Below, piece by piece: positions 41,601 through 51,203 of a stretch of DNA of 64,000 bases. Numbering within the stretch: position 1 is the first letter of the stretch; the number at the start of each line of letters is the position of its first letter. The DNA comes from Streptoalloteichus hindustanus. GTDB lineage: Bacteria > Actinomycetota > Actinomycetes > Mycobacteriales > Pseudonocardiaceae. Where the stretch lies: the NCBI RefSeq assembly GCF_900129375.1, contig NZ_FQVN01000003.1, forward strand, positions 1 to 64,000, read 5' to 3'. The position numbers and the translations under genes are program-made. The notes beneath the pieces are model-generated. The model was not told where the DNA came from. It made no database searches and saw only the letters and a list, made by a program, of their open reading frames with translations.

Positions 41601-43329
41601 CCGACACCTGGCCGACGCGCTACCGGACTACATGGTGCCGTCCGCGTTCGTGCTCCTCCCGGAGCTGCCGCTCACGCCGAGCGGGAAGCTGGACCGCCGG
41701 GCGCTGCCCGCACCGGACCTGTCCCCCACCACCACCGGACGCCCGCCGCGCACGCCCGACGAGGAGGTCCTGTGCCGGCTGTTCGCCGAGGTGCTGGGCC
41801 TGCGCGAGGTCGGGGCCGACGACGGCTTCTTCGCACTGGGCGGGGACAGCATCGTGTCCATCCAGCTCGCCAGCCGGGCCAGGGCCGCCGGAGTCCCGAT
41901 CAGTCCGTGGGACGTCTTCCAGTACCAGACGGCGGAGGCGTTGGCCGATCTGGTGGCGAGAACCCGAGCGGAGACGGCGTCCACAGTGGAGGAGGAAAGC
42001 GGTGCCACCGGACCGGGAACGTCCCAGCACAGCGCCCTTCCCCTGACTCCGATCATGCGTGAGCGGCTCGACTCCCGGCAGTCCGCCGTCCTCACGACGC
42101 CGGCCGGCCTGACACCGGACGGCTTCCACGCGGCCGTGGCGGCGGTGCTGGGCCGACACCCGGTGCTGCGCTCGCGGATCACCACCGCCGGAGACCCGGG
42201 GAGCGCGTCCGGGGTGGAGGTGCTCCCCACCGCCGAGGCTCCCGCCCACGATCGCGCGTTCCGCGTCGACGCCTCCCGAACCGACGACGCGGAGATCGCC
42301 GAAGCCGTCGACCGCGCGCGCAAGGCGGAGGAGCCCTCCCCCGGAAGATCCACAGTGGACATCCGGTGGTTCGACGCCGGAGCGGAACGGGACGGCAGGG
42401 TTGTCGTGAACGTGCGCGGACTGCCGCTGGACGGGGAGTCCTGGCGTGTTCTGCTGTGGGATCTCGTGCGGTACTGGAGCGCCGCCGAACGGGGTGAGGC
42501 CCACAGGCCCGAACCGGTCGCCGCCTCGTTCCGCGAATGGGTGGAGCACCTGCCCCCGGAGCGCACCACCGAGCGGGAGGGCCCAGCCCCAGCCGAGGGA
42601 ATGGCGTCCACCCTGGACGCGGAGCGTTTCCGTCCACTCTGGACGATTCTGCCGGAGCGCTTCCACACCACGCCCGACGAAGTCGTGCTGACGGGTCTGG
42701 CCCTGGCGCTGACCGCCACGGCCCCTCGGAGCGCCCTGGTCGTCGAGGTCGAGCGGACCGGCAGGGGTGCCGTGGGCGGCGACATCGACGTGAGCGGGGT
42801 GGTCGGCTGCTTTGGGCACCGGGTCCTCGTGCGACTCGACCTCGGATCAGTCGAGGTCTCCGACGCGCTGAGCGGAGGCGACGCCGCTGGCGCGGCCCTC
42901 AAGCGGGTCAAGGAGCTTCTTCGCACCGCGCCCGCGGCGGAGGCCGACGACCTGGACCCGGCCGAGATCAGCGTGCGCGTGGACCTCGTCGACCTCCAGC
43001 ACGCGGACGGAGCCGCGCTGCCTCCTGGCTGGCGAGTGCTGGACCTGGACCTCGGAGCCGTCCCGGTGCCCCCGGGACACCTGTCCATCGAAGTCCAGGT
43101 CCTCGACGGCGGCTCGGGTCCCGCACTCTCCGTCACGTGTCGGTGGGCCACCGGGAGCAGCGCCGACGATGCGGTGCGGGAGTTGGTCGACACCTGGTTC
43201 CACGCGCTCGACGGGCTCGCGACCCACGGCGGCCGGGAGGACGCCGGCGGCCACACGCCCTCGGACTTCCCGATGGTGGACGTGAGCCAGTCCTTCCTGG
43301 ACCAGTTGCGGACCCGCTGGGGGCAGTGA
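38608..43329 (+). CDS. Nonribosomal peptide synthetase, one module (C-A-T, degenerate E)
   Basis: A 1573-aa synthetase. A basic N-terminal docking-like helix ([20 protein letters not shown]) precedes a condensation domain with [11 protein letters not shown] and HHIALDE (His 188-189). The adenylation domain has [13 protein letters not shown] and YRTGDLVRW, but the usual FYGPTE is FYGASE. The carrier is [14 protein letters not shown]. The C-terminal half follows the epimerase layout ([18 protein letters not shown]-type motifs, VVGCFGHRV), but the HHxxxDG is RGLPLDG and the NYLGR motif is missing, so it should be inactive. The pocket code reads L-D-T-T-I-S-F-G-D-K: Asp235 is lost and Asp moves to 236, as in beta-alanine-type domains. 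I chose GTG 38608; a longer start at 38287 is possible. A terminator follows. Confidence 0.9.
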   Translation: MAERNEPPTGRLAEQKRRLLRRRLAERGLAGAAPPRGVPRRTGRDALPLSFAQQRMWAAQSIDPASAANNLCVAFHVAGELNHEALRVAAERVVARHEILRTVYRTDADGRPTQAVLPEPTTSPALPVVDLADLADLADIMPADREAAIEQAVREAASQPFDLTRDRPLRLTLLRLAERDHVLVIVAHHIALDEACWEILLRELTAFYGEHVTGEPAALPPLSLHYGDFAAWEQEHATDEAHAEHLAYWARRLTPWPEPVALPTDFARPAVAAEDSAVRTRPVPAELHRRIRELGREHGATTFMVLLGAFSALLHRYGGVTDIAVGSPAMNRDRSELDGVLGNFANTLVLRTDLDGDPDFTELLGRVREVCAEGYAHQGTPFEKVVEHVRPHRTASQHALFNVMFLLRTERFAEFRLPDLTLARMPVGESANQFDLTMAAVLDGDELTLEATYRTDLFTESTVDRVLVHLEQVLSGVAADPTVTLGQLDVLGPGERERVLVTWNDTAHETPSATLPELFEAQARRTPDAPALVFGEDAYSYAELNHLANRLAHLLIRRGASTEDIVGLALPRSVDMVVSVLAVPKAGAAYLPLDPDYPPERVAFMRDDARPVLVLTTAGALAEDAERGGVPHLALDADDTLAVLRDMPTANPTNADRSRPLSAANAAYVTYTSGSTGTPKGVIGLHSGLANRVSWFGHVFPDQREATVCAKTSLNFLDSATELLGAWLHGGRVVLADPVAARNPLDLAELVARSGVDRITVVPSLLNALLEHADPASLRRCGLWISSGERLDPALVRRFEELLPDSRLLNFYGASEGSGDSLFAPCVDGDAPVGRPIHNTRVVVLDPALRPVPVGVVGELYFAGAGLGRGYLRRPELTAERFVADPFGPPGSRMYRTGDLVRWRANGVLEYLGRADQQVKVRGFRIELGEVEAVLARHPAVRRCVVVARSDDRGGARLVAYVVPTEPAGTAGSTVSTVSNVSTSDSARPDDVEPAELRRHLADALPDYMVPSAFVLLPELPLTPSGKLDRRALPAPDLSPTTTGRPPRTPDEEVLCRLFAEVLGLREVGADDGFFALGGDSIVSIQLASRARAAGVPISPWDVFQYQTAEALADLVARTRAETASTVEEESGATGPGTSQHSALPLTPIMRERLDSRQSAVLTTPAGLTPDGFHAAVAAVLGRHPVLRSRITTAGDPGSASGVEVLPTAEAPAHDRAFRVDASRTDDAEIAEAVDRARKAEEPSPGRSTVDIRWFDAGAERDGRVVVNVRGLPLDGESWRVLLWDLVRYWSAAERGEAHRPEPVAASFREWVEHLPPERTTEREGPAPAEGMASTLDAERFRPLWTILPERFHTTPDEVVLTGLALALTATAPRSALVVEVERTGRGAVGGDIDVSGVVGCFGHRVLVRLDLGSVEVSDALSGGDAAGAALKRVKELLRTAPAAEADDLDPAEISVRVDLVDLQHADGAALPPGWRVLDLDLGAVPVPPGHLSIEVQVLDGGSGPALSVTCRWATGSSADDAVRELVDTWFHALDGLATHGGREDAGGHTPSDFPMVDVSQSFLDQLRTRWGQ

Positions 43330-43350
43330 CCCCGCATCGGACCGCCAGAG

Positions 43351-43391
43351 CAGTGTTGCCCCCGACCGTCGGCCGGGGGCAACACTGTCTT
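43351..43391 (+). terminator. Terminator after NRPS2
   Basis: CAGTGTTGCCCCCG (43351-43364) pairs perfectly with CGGGGGCAACACTG (43374-43387), followed by TCTTTT. It lies 21 bases after the NRPS2 stop, facing the convergent MFS gene. Confidence 0.92.
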
Positions 43392-43462
43392 TTGTGGACC
43401 GTCTGGTTCGGACAGTCGCGATGTCGCCTATCCCTCGGGCCGTCGGCCCGGCAATTCGTCGG

Positions 43463-44917
43463 TCAGGCCGGGAACGCGGCGTCCGGGTCGGACGCGGCGT
43501 TCGACCGCCGTCCCGGCAGGATCAGGGCGCAGAGCGCGGCGACCACGAGCAGACCACTGGCGACGAGCAACGCCTGGGTGTACCCGGAGTCCACGGCCAC
43601 GCGCGCCACCTCGCCCCGCGCGGAGAGCGAGGCGGTGTGCGCCGCCGAGATCGTCACCAGGGCGGCCAGGCCGAGGGACCCGCCGATCTGGCTCGCGCTG
43701 TTGAGCATTCCGGCCGCGAGGCCGGCGTCGCCCGCCGGGACGTCCCCGGTGGCCGCCGCCGCGAGCGGCACGTAGCACACGCCGACGCCCACGCTGGTGA
43801 GCACGCTCGGCAGGAGGATCTCGGCCAGGTAGCCGCCGTCCGGCGTCATCCGGCTGAACAACAGCAGTCCGACCGCGCCGACCAGCGTGCCGACGCAGAT
43901 CAGCACGCGCGGCCCGGCCCGCCCCACGAGACGGGAGGCGATCTGGGCGCTCACCGTGAATCCGGCGGAGAACGGCAGGAACACCAGACCGGCCGCGGCC
44001 GCGCCGTAGCCCTGGATCTGCTGGAGGTGCAACGAGATGAAGTAGAACGACGCGTACTGCCCGGAGCAGAGCAGCAGCATCGCGAGGTTCGCGCCGGTCA
44101 CCGAGCGGTGCGCGAAGATGTTCAGCCGCACCAACGGGTTTCGGGCGATCTTCGCCTCGTACCAGACGAAGCCGACCAGCAACGCGACCGCCACCGCGAA
44201 GGTCCCTGTGGTCGTCGCCGAACCCCAGGGGTGCTTGTCGGTCCGCACGACGGCGAGGACGAACGCCATCAGGCCGGAGGTGACGAGCACCGCGCCCACC
44301 ACGTCCAGTCGGCGCTCACCGGCGCCGGCCGGCTCACGCGGCACCACCCGCGCGGCAAGGACGGTGAACACCATGATGGGCACGTTGATGAGGAGAACCC
44401 AGCGCCAGTTCAGGAACTCGGTGAGCAGACCGCCGAGCAGCACGCCGACCGCGCCACCGCTGGCGGCGCACGCGCTCCACACGGCGAGCGCCCGCGCCCG
44501 GCTCCGCCCTGGGGGAAACGTGGTGTTGAGGATCGTCAGCGCGCACGGGGCAAGGGCCGCCGCGGCCAGCCCCTGCAACGCCCGGGCCGCCACCAGGTGC
44601 CACGACTCCTGCGCGAGACCGCCGGCGAGGCTGGCGAGTCCGAACAGGACGGACCCCGCGCAGAGGACGAGCCGTCGGCCGTAGATGTCGGCGAACCGCC
44701 CGCCCAGCAACAGGAATCCGCCGAACGCGAGGCTGTACGCGTTGATCACCCACTGCAGCGCCGAGTCGCTGAAGCCCAACGCGTCGCGCATCGCGGGCAG
44801 CGCGACGTTGGCCACCGAGCCGTCCAGGGCGACGGTGAACTGGACGGTGCCCACGACCGCCAGCACCCAGCCCAGGCGTGCGGTCCCGGCCCCGGACTCC
44901 GTCTCCGTTGCGGTCAT
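43463..44917 (-). CDS. MFS exporter, DHA2-type (14 helices)
   Basis: A 484-aa drug:H+ antiporter-like permease. ALDGSVANVALPAMRDALGF, FLLLGGRFADIYGRRLVL (motif A), LQGLAAAALAPCALTIL and GAVGVLLGGLLTEFLNWRWV (motif C region) are clear, with about 14 hydrophobic helices. It ends with an RRSNAAS tail. It is third in the leftward run after the siderophore-binding lipoprotein and siderophore-interacting protein genes, and converges on NRPS2, so export of the NRPS product is the best guess. ATG 44917 follows AAGGAGAAG. Confidence 0.9.
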   Translation of the reverse strand: MTATETESGAGTARLGWVLAVVGTVQFTVALDGSVANVALPAMRDALGFSDSALQWVINAYSLAFGGFLLLGGRFADIYGRRLVLCAGSVLFGLASLAGGLAQESWHLVAARALQGLAAAALAPCALTILNTTFPPGRSRARALAVWSACAASGGAVGVLLGGLLTEFLNWRWVLLINVPIMVFTVLAARVVPREPAGAGERRLDVVGAVLVTSGLMAFVLAVVRTDKHPWGSATTTGTFAVAVALLVGFVWYEAKIARNPLVRLNIFAHRSVTGANLAMLLLCSGQYASFYFISLHLQQIQGYGAAAAGLVFLPFSAGFTVSAQIASRLVGRAGPRVLICVGTLVGAVGLLLFSRMTPDGGYLAEILLPSVLTSVGVGVCYVPLAAAATGDVPAGDAGLAAGMLNSASQIGGSLGLAALVTISAAHTASLSARGEVARVAVDSGYTQALLVASGLLVVAALCALILPGRRSNAASDPDAAFPA

Positions 44918-45061
44918 CCCGCTTCTTCTCCTTCGTCGTCTTCTCGTGCTCACGCCGACGGCCGGGGCGGCGGGGGGCGGCACGCCCTCCCGCCGGCCAC
45001 GGCCGCCTCCGCTCGTACCCGTCCTGTTCGCCGCTCGGGAAGATCCGGGTGTCCCGGCCGC

Positions 45062-46024
45062 TCAGTCGTCCAGGTCGGCCTCGCCCCTGAGGACCTGGGC
45101 CTCGGTGACCCGGCCCTCGGCCAACGCCGCGCGCAGCTTGACCATGTCCTCCGCCGCCCACTCGTCGGTCGTCTTGCCCTGACGCCAGTACCCGGTCGCG
45201 CGCAGGCACCCGCGCTCCATGCCGCGCTCCCGCAGCAGGTGCCGGCGCAGGTCGCGCACCACGCCCGCCTCGCCGGCGACCCAGGCGTGCACCAGCCCGG
45301 AGGGCCACGTCAGCGACCGCACGACCTCGACCAGCGACGGCGTGCCCACCGCGGAGCGGTGCAGCCACTGGACGTCCGCGGTGGCCTCGGTGGCGAGTTC
45401 CTGCTCCTCGTCGGCGTCGGCGACCTCGATCACCGCGCGCACCGCGGCCCCGGGCGGCATGTGCTCCAGGATGGTGGCGATCGCCGGCAGGGCGCTGTCG
45501 TCGCCCACCAGCAGGTGCAGGTCGGCGTCGTCCGAGGGCAGGAACCCGCCCTTGGGGCCGGCGATGCCGAGCTGGTCGCCGGGCCGGGCCAGCCGGGCCC
45601 ACTCCGAGGCCGCGCCGTGCCCGTGGATCACGAAGTCGACGTCCAGCTCGTTGGTCAGCGGGTCGTAGCGGCGCACGGTGTAGGACCGGGCGTGTGAGGG
45701 CGGGACGCCCTCCGGGTACCGCAGGCCGTTGGGCGTGAACGTCGGCAGCACCGGCACGCGCTCGCCGGGCGCGGGGAAGATGAGCTTGATGTGCTCGTCC
45801 GCCCCACGGCCGCCGGCGAAACCGGTCAGCTCGGGGCCGCCCACCCGCACCCGCGTCATCTTCGGGGTGACCTGCTCGACCCGCAGCACCGGGGCGAGGT
45901 AGGTCCTGATCTGCGCGAGCTGGCGCTGGACCTCGGCGCTGAACCCGATGCCGGGCTCGGTCTTCGGCTCGGTTTTCGGATCGGTCCTCGGCCCGGCCAT
46001 CGGCGCGGTCGTCGGCTCGGTCAT
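45062..46024 (-). CDS. Siderophore-interacting flavoprotein (ferric reductase)
   Basis: A 320-aa cytosolic SIP-family protein. It has the FAD-binding barrel with HARSYTVRRYD, DFVIHGHGAASEWA, and LGIAGPKGGFLP, then a NAD(P)H-like domain with LLVGDDSALPAI and the closing ATGYWRQGKTTDEW that marks this family. It reduces ferric siderophore to release iron. A ~30-aa Thr/Pro/Lys-rich N-terminus precedes it. ATG 46024 follows GGAAGGACAC. It lies 54 bases after the siderophore-binding lipoprotein gene, in the iron-box operon. Confidence 0.92.
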   Translation of the reverse strand: MTEPTTAPMAGPRTDPKTEPKTEPGIGFSAEVQRQLAQIRTYLAPVLRVEQVTPKMTRVRVGGPELTGFAGGRGADEHIKLIFPAPGERVPVLPTFTPNGLRYPEGVPPSHARSYTVRRYDPLTNELDVDFVIHGHGAASEWARLARPGDQLGIAGPKGGFLPSDDADLHLLVGDDSALPAIATILEHMPPGAAVRAVIEVADADEEQELATEATADVQWLHRSAVGTPSLVEVVRSLTWPSGLVHAWVAGEAGVVRDLRRHLLRERGMERGCLRATGYWRQGKTTDEWAAEDMVKLRAALAEGRVTEAQVLRGEADLDD

Positions 46025-46078
46025 GGCGTGTCCTTCCCCCAAGTCCTGTTGTGGGCCTTCACGTGCGGCGCGGTCCGC

Positions 46079-47092
46079 TCACCCGGCGGCCGCCTTCTCG
46101 AACGCGGGCGAGAGCCGCTCGATCAGCCACGGGATGTTCGCGACCGTCGGGTGTTGCAGCGCGCTGGTCACGTTGATGTCGATGCCCAGGTAGGTGCCCC
46201 GCCGCACGGCGTTGAGCTGCTGGAACAGCGGGTGCGCCTCCAGCGCCTTCCGCGAGTCCGCCCCCGGGTAGCCGACGAGGACGAGGTCCGCGTCGAGCAG
46301 GCCGAGCATCTCCTGGCTGACCGCGCTGCCGGCGGACCCGACCTCCAGCTTCGCCACGGCCGGCGCGGGCGCGATCCCGAACTGGCGGAGGAACTGCGTG
46401 GTGTGGTTCCGCTCGTCGCCGATGGTGGCCATCCGGTCGACCGTGTAGGCGAACGTGTAGGTGTAGGTCTTGCCCGCCAGCGCGGAGAACCGGCTCTTCG
46501 CCGTCTCGACGGCCTTCTCCGTCTCGGCCAGGAGCTGCCGGGCGCGGTCGGGCACTCCGAGCACCTTGCCGAGCGTCGTCACCCGCTGCTGCCAGGAGTC
46601 GACGTTGTAGCCCTGCTCGTAGCCGACCAGCGGAGCGATCTGCGACAGCCGCTCGCGGTAGGGCTGGAGGCTGGGGCCGCCGCCGAGGATCACGTCCGGC
46701 CGCAGCGCGGCGAGCTGCTCGATCGACAGGTTGTTCAGGTCGACCAGCTTGGTCTTCTCCCGGTCCAGCCGGCCGGCCAGCCACGGCGGCACCCCGTCCT
46801 GGCCGAACTGGTCGCGGAAGGCGGCCACCGGCGTGATCCCCAGCGCGATCACGATGTCCAGGTCGGTCGGCATCAGCGCCACCACGCGGCGCGGCGGCGC
46901 CGAGAGCTGGGCCGTGCCGTACTCCTGCTGGACGCTCACCGGGAAGCCGGGGGCCGAGCCCTCCGACGGGGCCGACGTCCCGGCGCCCCCGGTGCAGGAG
47001 GCGGCCAGCAACACCCCCGCGAGCATCCCGATCCACCACACCCGGGACCGCTCGGGTGATGTCGTGCGCGTTCGCCACCGCTGTCGTGGCAT
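46079..47092 (-). CDS. Iron-siderophore binding lipoprotein (ABC importer)
   Basis: A 337-aa FecB/FhuD-type solute receptor. The lipobox LLAASC, with Cys near residue 33, anchors it to the membrane. The periplasmic-binding fold shows RRVVALMPTDLDIVIALGI, LNNLSIEQLAALRPDVILGG and DADLVLVGYPGA. ATG 47092 has GGAGG five bases away; a GTG six bases earlier is less well placed. It heads the operon lipoprotein, SIP, MFS, downstream of an iron box and a palindrome. The permease and ATPase partners are not in the window. Confidence 0.9.
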   Translation of the reverse strand: MPRQRWRTRTTSPERSRVWWIGMLAGVLLAASCTGGAGTSAPSEGSAPGFPVSVQQEYGTAQLSAPPRRVVALMPTDLDIVIALGITPVAAFRDQFGQDGVPPWLAGRLDREKTKLVDLNNLSIEQLAALRPDVILGGGPSLQPYRERLSQIAPLVGYEQGYNVDSWQQRVTTLGKVLGVPDRARQLLAETEKAVETAKSRFSALAGKTYTYTFAYTVDRMATIGDERNHTTQFLRQFGIAPAPAVAKLEVGSAGSAVSQEMLGLLDADLVLVGYPGADSRKALEAHPLFQQLNAVRRGTYLGIDINVTSALQHPTVANIPWLIERLSPAFEKAAAG

Positions 47093-47114
47093 CGCCACCT
47101 CCGTCCAAGGACCG

Positions 47115-47130
47115 ACTATACGCGTATAGT
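47115..47130. promoter_or_regulatory. 16-bp perfect palindrome, probable TetR operator
   Basis: ACTATACGCGTATAGT is fully symmetric, with the TATAC-GC-GTATA core at 47117-47128. It lies between the siderophore-receptor gene and the divergent tetR gene, 69 bases before the tetR start. The core recurs at 38244 and 57799. Confidence 0.78.
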
Positions 47131-47148
47131 AAGGCTAGGCTAACCTGT
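47130..47148. promoter_or_regulatory. Iron box (IdeR/DmdR type)
   Basis: TAAGGCTAGGCTAACCTGT matches the IdeR/DmdR consensus TTAGGTTAGGCTAACCTAA at 15 of 19 positions. It directly abuts the TetR-type palindrome, 38 bases upstream of the siderophore-receptor start, so iron should repress the receptor-SIP-MFS operon. Confidence 0.78.
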
Positions 47149-47198
47149 ACCGAAAGCCCTGTGTCGGAAGTCCCACGGATTGCGGTGAAAATGGGCCG

Positions 47199-47855
47199 AT
47201 GAACGCGCAGTCCCGCACCACGGGGCGAACGCCCCGGCTCTCCCGTCGCCGCATCGTGGCGCTGGCCCACGAGATCATCGCCGCTGAGGGCGTGGAGGCC
47301 CTGTCGATGCGGCGGCTGGCCCGCGAGGTGGGCACCACGCCGATGGCGCTCTACCACCACGTCCGGGACAAGGACGAATTGTTGTCGCTGGTGATGGAGG
47401 CGGTCGCGGAATCACTGCCCCGCCCGCCATTGCCGGAGGACCCGCGCGAACGCCTCATCGCTGTTTGCGTCCTGATGCGGAACGCGTTCCTGGAACACAC
47501 GTGGGTGGTGCCGATCCTGGCCAGGGGCCACCTCGTCGGCCCGTCGGCGGTGTGGATGACCGAGGAGATCCTCAGCTGCCTGGTGGCCACCGGGCTGACC
47601 GTCGAGGAGGCGTTCGGCGCCCACCAGACCATCTGGAACTTCACCGCCGGCGAGGTGCTGGTGACCGCCAGGGCGCGGGTGGAGCCGGAGACCGCGTCCA
47701 CCGCGCACTTCGTGGAGACCCAGGTCGCCCGGCAGGGCGCCGGGACGCTGCCCGTCCTCGGCGCGCTCGCCGGCCGCTCCCGCGAGCTGGAGGCCCGGTA
47801 CAGCTACCGCGTGGGACTGGAGCAGATCCTCGACGGCGTCCTGCCGCGCCCCTGA
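47199..47855 (+). CDS. TetR-family regulator
   Basis: A 218-aa repressor. The N-terminal DNA-binding domain has the TetR sequence RRIVALAHEIIAAEGVEALS, MRRLAREVGTTPMALYHHVR, DKDELLSLVMEAV. The C-terminal domain resembles the TetR_C group (LRMxx-type helix, here VLMRNAFLEHTWVVPILARG). It is divergent from the siderophore-receptor operon, with the 16-bp palindrome between them, so it probably represses both and releases them on binding a small molecule. Recurrence of the operator core suggests wider targets. Confidence 0.9.
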   Translation: MNAQSRTTGRTPRLSRRRIVALAHEIIAAEGVEALSMRRLAREVGTTPMALYHHVRDKDELLSLVMEAVAESLPRPPLPEDPRERLIAVCVLMRNAFLEHTWVVPILARGHLVGPSAVWMTEEILSCLVATGLTVEEAFGAHQTIWNFTAGEVLVTARARVEPETASTAHFVETQVARQGAGTLPVLGALAGRSRELEARYSYRVGLEQILDGVLPRP

Positions 47856-47964
47856 CCACCGGCCGGCCGGTGTTTCACCGAGGTGACGCGGCCGCTGAAT
47901 CGATTTACCCCGACGTCACCGCGCACGCTGCCAGCGGCAACACGGACCGCCCACGCTCGTCGTC

Positions 47965-49269
47965 ATGGCAACGCGCATCCAGCCCCATGCAACCGCCGCC
48001 TCGACCTCGGCCCACCGACACGGCCCGTGGCTGCGCGAGGTGGTCGAGCTGGCCGCCCTGTTCGTCACCGCCGGCGTGGCCCACCTGTTCGCCACCGGCG
48101 TCGGCCTGCACGCCTGGGGGCCGCTCGCCCTGGTCGGACTCGGCGGGACGATGGTGCTCGCGACCGCCGTCCACCGGTGGTGGCTGACCCGCCGCAGCCG
48201 ACGCCACGCGGACGCTCCACCGGACGCGGCCGTGCTCTGGCGCCTGCGCGCCGCCGTCGACGACACCCCCGGCCGGCTCGCCGTGCTCGCCGAGAACCTC
48301 GCCCAACTGCGGGTGAACATCCGCACGATGCAGGCCCACCCCACCTACACCGGAACCGTCGACGAGTTCCTCGTGCACGCCCCCGCGACCGTGACCACCG
48401 ACGACCTCGTACGCGCCGTCGCCCGCGCCGGCGCCAGGGACGCCCTGGTCACCCCGGCCGACGTGCACGACCTCAGCGACACCCCGACCAGGACCCTCAC
48501 CCTCGCCACCCGACTGGCCCGCGCGCCGCGCGAGCTGCCCGCCGTGCTGGCCGCGTTGCTGGGCGCCGACGAGGTGCGCCGGCCGACACCGGAGGAGGCC
48601 GAGGACGACCTCGCCGCCGGGCCGGACGGCGCTGTGGGGAGCACGCTGCGCCTGACCACGCGCGACCAGGGCGTTCTGGTGCTGGCCCGGACGGGTATCC
48701 CGTTCACCCCCGCCGAGTTCGCCAGGGCGCGGGCGATGGCCGACCTGGCCGCGACGCTCACGCCGGCCGCCAGCGGGACGACCCGCGCCGAGGAGACGAT
48801 GACCACGATCCGCCGGGCCCGGCCCGACGACCTGTCCGGGGTGCTCGACCTGCACTCCCGGTGCTCGGCCGAGGCGTTGTACCGGCGGTACCGCCAGGGC
48901 GGCCCGCCGCCCGAGCGGGAGCTCCGGCGGCTGCTCGCGCCCGAGCTGGGGCACGCCCTGGTCGTCGTGGACGACGCCGGCGAGGTGGTGGCGCTGGCGA
49001 ACCTGATGTGGGACGGCGACCGCGGGGAGATCGCCCTGCTGGTGCGGGACGACCTGCACGGCCGGGGGCTGGGCGGCGCGCTCGCGCGCCGGCTGGTCGC
49101 GGAGGCCGGGTCCGCCGGGCTGCGGACCGTCTACGCGTGCACGTCCACCGAGAACACCGCCATGATCCACACGATGCGCGGCCTGGGCCTGCCGGTCGAC
49201 AGCCGCGACGAGGGCGGCCAGCTCGTGCTCACGGCGCGACTGGCGGACGCCGCGCCTCGGCGGTGGTGA
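47965..49269 (+). CDS. Membrane-anchored ACT-like/GNAT acetyltransferase fusion
   Basis: A 434-aa protein in three parts. Two hydrophobic segments lie near residues 25-70 ([39 protein letters not shown]). A middle region resembles ACT-like ligand sensing ([20 protein letters not shown]). A C-terminal GNAT domain follows ([40 protein letters not shown], the acetyl-CoA loop). The combination suggests an acetyltransferase gated by a small ligand, possibly an amino acid. The stop overlaps the 3' end of the convergent corrinoid-binding gene by 41 bases. The target is unknown. Confidence 0.78.
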   Translation: MATRIQPHATAASTSAHRHGPWLREVVELAALFVTAGVAHLFATGVGLHAWGPLALVGLGGTMVLATAVHRWWLTRRSRRHADAPPDAAVLWRLRAAVDDTPGRLAVLAENLAQLRVNIRTMQAHPTYTGTVDEFLVHAPATVTTDDLVRAVARAGARDALVTPADVHDLSDTPTRTLTLATRLARAPRELPAVLAALLGADEVRRPTPEEAEDDLAAGPDGAVGSTLRLTTRDQGVLVLARTGIPFTPAEFARARAMADLAATLTPAASGTTRAEETMTTIRRARPDDLSGVLDLHSRCSAEALYRRYRQGGPPPERELRRLLAPELGHALVVVDDAGEVVALANLMWDGDRGEIALLVRDDLHGRGLGGALARRLVAEAGSAGLRTVYACTSTENTAMIHTMRGLGLPVDSRDEGGQLVLTARLADAAPRRW

Positions 49270-50152
49270 CCGGCGGCTCCACCGGCACGTCGTGCAGGAG
49301 CTGGGCCAGCACCTCCACGCCGCGCGCCACCCTCGGCCCCGGCCGGTTGAAGTAGGCCGGGCCGTCCAGCACCCACACCCGGCCGGACCGGACCGCCGGC
49401 AGCTCCGCCCAGCCGGGCCGCTCGGTGAGCAACCTCAGCTCGGCCAGCGTGCGGTCCGGGGAGAACCCGCAGGGCATGATCACCACGACGTCGGGCCGCG
49501 CGGCCACGACCCGCGCCCAGTCGATCGGCTCGGTGTGCTCGCCGCTGCCGGCCAACAGCGGAACCCCGCCGGCCGCCTCGATCTGGTCGGGCACCCAGTG
49601 CCCGGCGGGCCACACCGGGTCCAGCCACTCGATCGCGGCCACCGTGGGCCGAGGCCGCCCCGCGACGTGCTCCCGCACCGCCGCCACCCGGGCCTGCAAC
49701 CGCTCCGCCACCCCGGCGCCGACCTCGGGCACGCCCAACACCGAGCCCACCCGCACCACGCAGTCGAACACCTCGTCCAACGTCCTGGGCTCCAGGCTGA
49801 CAACCCGCGTGTCACCCTCCAGCACCCGCACAGCGCCCTCGGCGCTCCGGTACGACACCGCGCACACGTCGCACAGGTCCTGGGTCAGCACCACGTCGGG
49901 CCGTAGCTCGGCGAGCCGCCCGGTGTCCAATGTGTACAGCGACGAGCCGCTGTGCCGCGCCCCGCCCACGGCATCCGAGATCTCCCGGCTGCCCATCCGC
50001 TCGGCGTCGATCCCACTCGCCGTCACGACGGGCACCGCCTCCACCCGCCCCGGCGGCCAGTCGCACTCATGGGTCCGCCCCACCAACTCGGGCAGCAACC
50101 CCAACTCCGCCACGATGTCGGTGGCCGCAGGCAACAACGACACAACCCGCAC
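49229..50152 (-). CDS. Cytosolic corrinoid/helical-backbone metal-receptor protein (BtuF-like)
   Basis: A 307-aa protein with the BtuF-type fold: [46 protein letters not shown], and [20 protein letters not shown]. There is no signal peptide or lipobox, which is usual for the actinobacterial 'cobalamin-binding protein' set whose cellular role is not established. GTG start at 50152. The 3' end overlaps the GNAT fusion gene on the other strand. No btu or cob genes are nearby. Confidence 0.82.
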   Translation of the reverse strand: MRVVSLLPAATDIVAELGLLPELVGRTHECDWPPGRVEAVPVVTASGIDAERMGSREISDAVGGARHSGSSLYTLDTGRLAELRPDVVLTQDLCDVCAVSYRSAEGAVRVLEGDTRVVSLEPRTLDEVFDCVVRVGSVLGVPEVGAGVAERLQARVAAVREHVAGRPRPTVAAIEWLDPVWPAGHWVPDQIEAAGGVPLLAGSGEHTEPIDWARVVAARPDVVVIMPCGFSPDRTLAELRLLTERPGWAELPAVRSGRVWVLDGPAYFNRPGPRVARGVEVLAQLLHDVPVEPPVTTAEARRPPVAP

Positions 50153-50425
50153 CGACCCACCCTATGCCCTAATCCACCACCGAGCCGCACATCGGGCACC
50201 CCTGTCCGTAGTACACACCCGTCACCCCAGACAACCCGCTTCACACAATCTGGTTCCGCCGTCAGAGAAACAGTCCTTCGCACTCGTCACCACGCCGCCC
50301 ACCGCCTCCCGCGCTCGGGCGCGCAGGCATAGCGGACCCGCTTCATCCGGAAGGGAATGGCGAATCCTTACGGCGGTTCCCGGCAAACGGCTTGCGGGCG
50401 CCTCGCTCACGCGTAATGTGGCGCC

Positions 50426-50869
50426 ATGATCGACTCTTGGGATCCAGCCGGGGCCGGGATTCTCCGGCTGCCCTCCGGCCGCCTCCTCAGGGGCCGAGGT
50501 CTGCGAAAACCACTGCCCCCGGGACCGACACCGACCTTCGCCGTCCACCTGCTCGGCAGCACACCCCCTGCCGTCCCGTGGGAGAGCCGCTGGCTGCGCT
50601 GGCCCGACTTCTGGCTGCCCACCGACCGGAACCAGGCACGCGAACTCCTGTGGGAAGCCTGGGACCGCGCCGAAACCGAACGCGTGGAGGTCGCCTGCGG
50701 CGGTGGCCGAGGCCGGACCGGCACCGCCCTGGCCTGCATCGCCATTCTCGACGGGGTTTCGCCCCGCGACGCGGTCGCCTACGTCCGCCACCACTACGAC
50801 CGACACGCCGTCGAAACCCCGTGGCAGAAGCGCTACGTCGCCCGCTTCACCGCGCCGACTCTCCAGTAG
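50426..50869 (+). CDS. Protein-tyrosine-phosphatase-like protein
   Basis: A 147-aa protein with a dual-specificity-type P-loop: VACGGGRGRTGTALACIAIL, i.e. C-x5-R followed by T (Cys near residue 91). The general-acid Asp may be in LRWPDFWLPTD. The C-terminus has WQKRYVARF. It is short for the family but keeps the catalytic loop, so it could dephosphorylate protein tyrosine or a small phosphate ester. It appears monocistronic, with ATG at 50426. Confidence 0.82.
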   Translation: MIDSWDPAGAGILRLPSGRLLRGRGLRKPLPPGPTPTFAVHLLGSTPPAVPWESRWLRWPDFWLPTDRNQARELLWEAWDRAETERVEVACGGGRGRTGTALACIAILDGVSPRDAVAYVRHHYDRHAVETPWQKRYVARFTAPTLQ

Positions 50870-51203
50870 TCCGAGAGACGGGAGCACGACGAGGCCAACA
50901 CCGAGCCCCACAGTCCTCAGAGGACTGATCTGGAACCTGGGCCCCAGAACGGGATCCGCCAATTCTTCTGCGGATCAAGGAGTTCTGGCTCGGTGACACC
51001 CCGGCAACACCTGCCTGAGCCCCAAACGCCTCGTCGGCTCCCGCTCCGGTCGGCCACCACGCCCCTCAAGAAGAACACCCGAACCCCACGCTCACCTGAT
51101 CCCCAGGCAGCGAGCGGGAAGCACCCCCGACGAAACCCACAACCAAGGCCACAGACGGCGAGCAAAAGGGTGCGACCCGGCCGGACTCAAGAATTCCCGC
51201 ACA

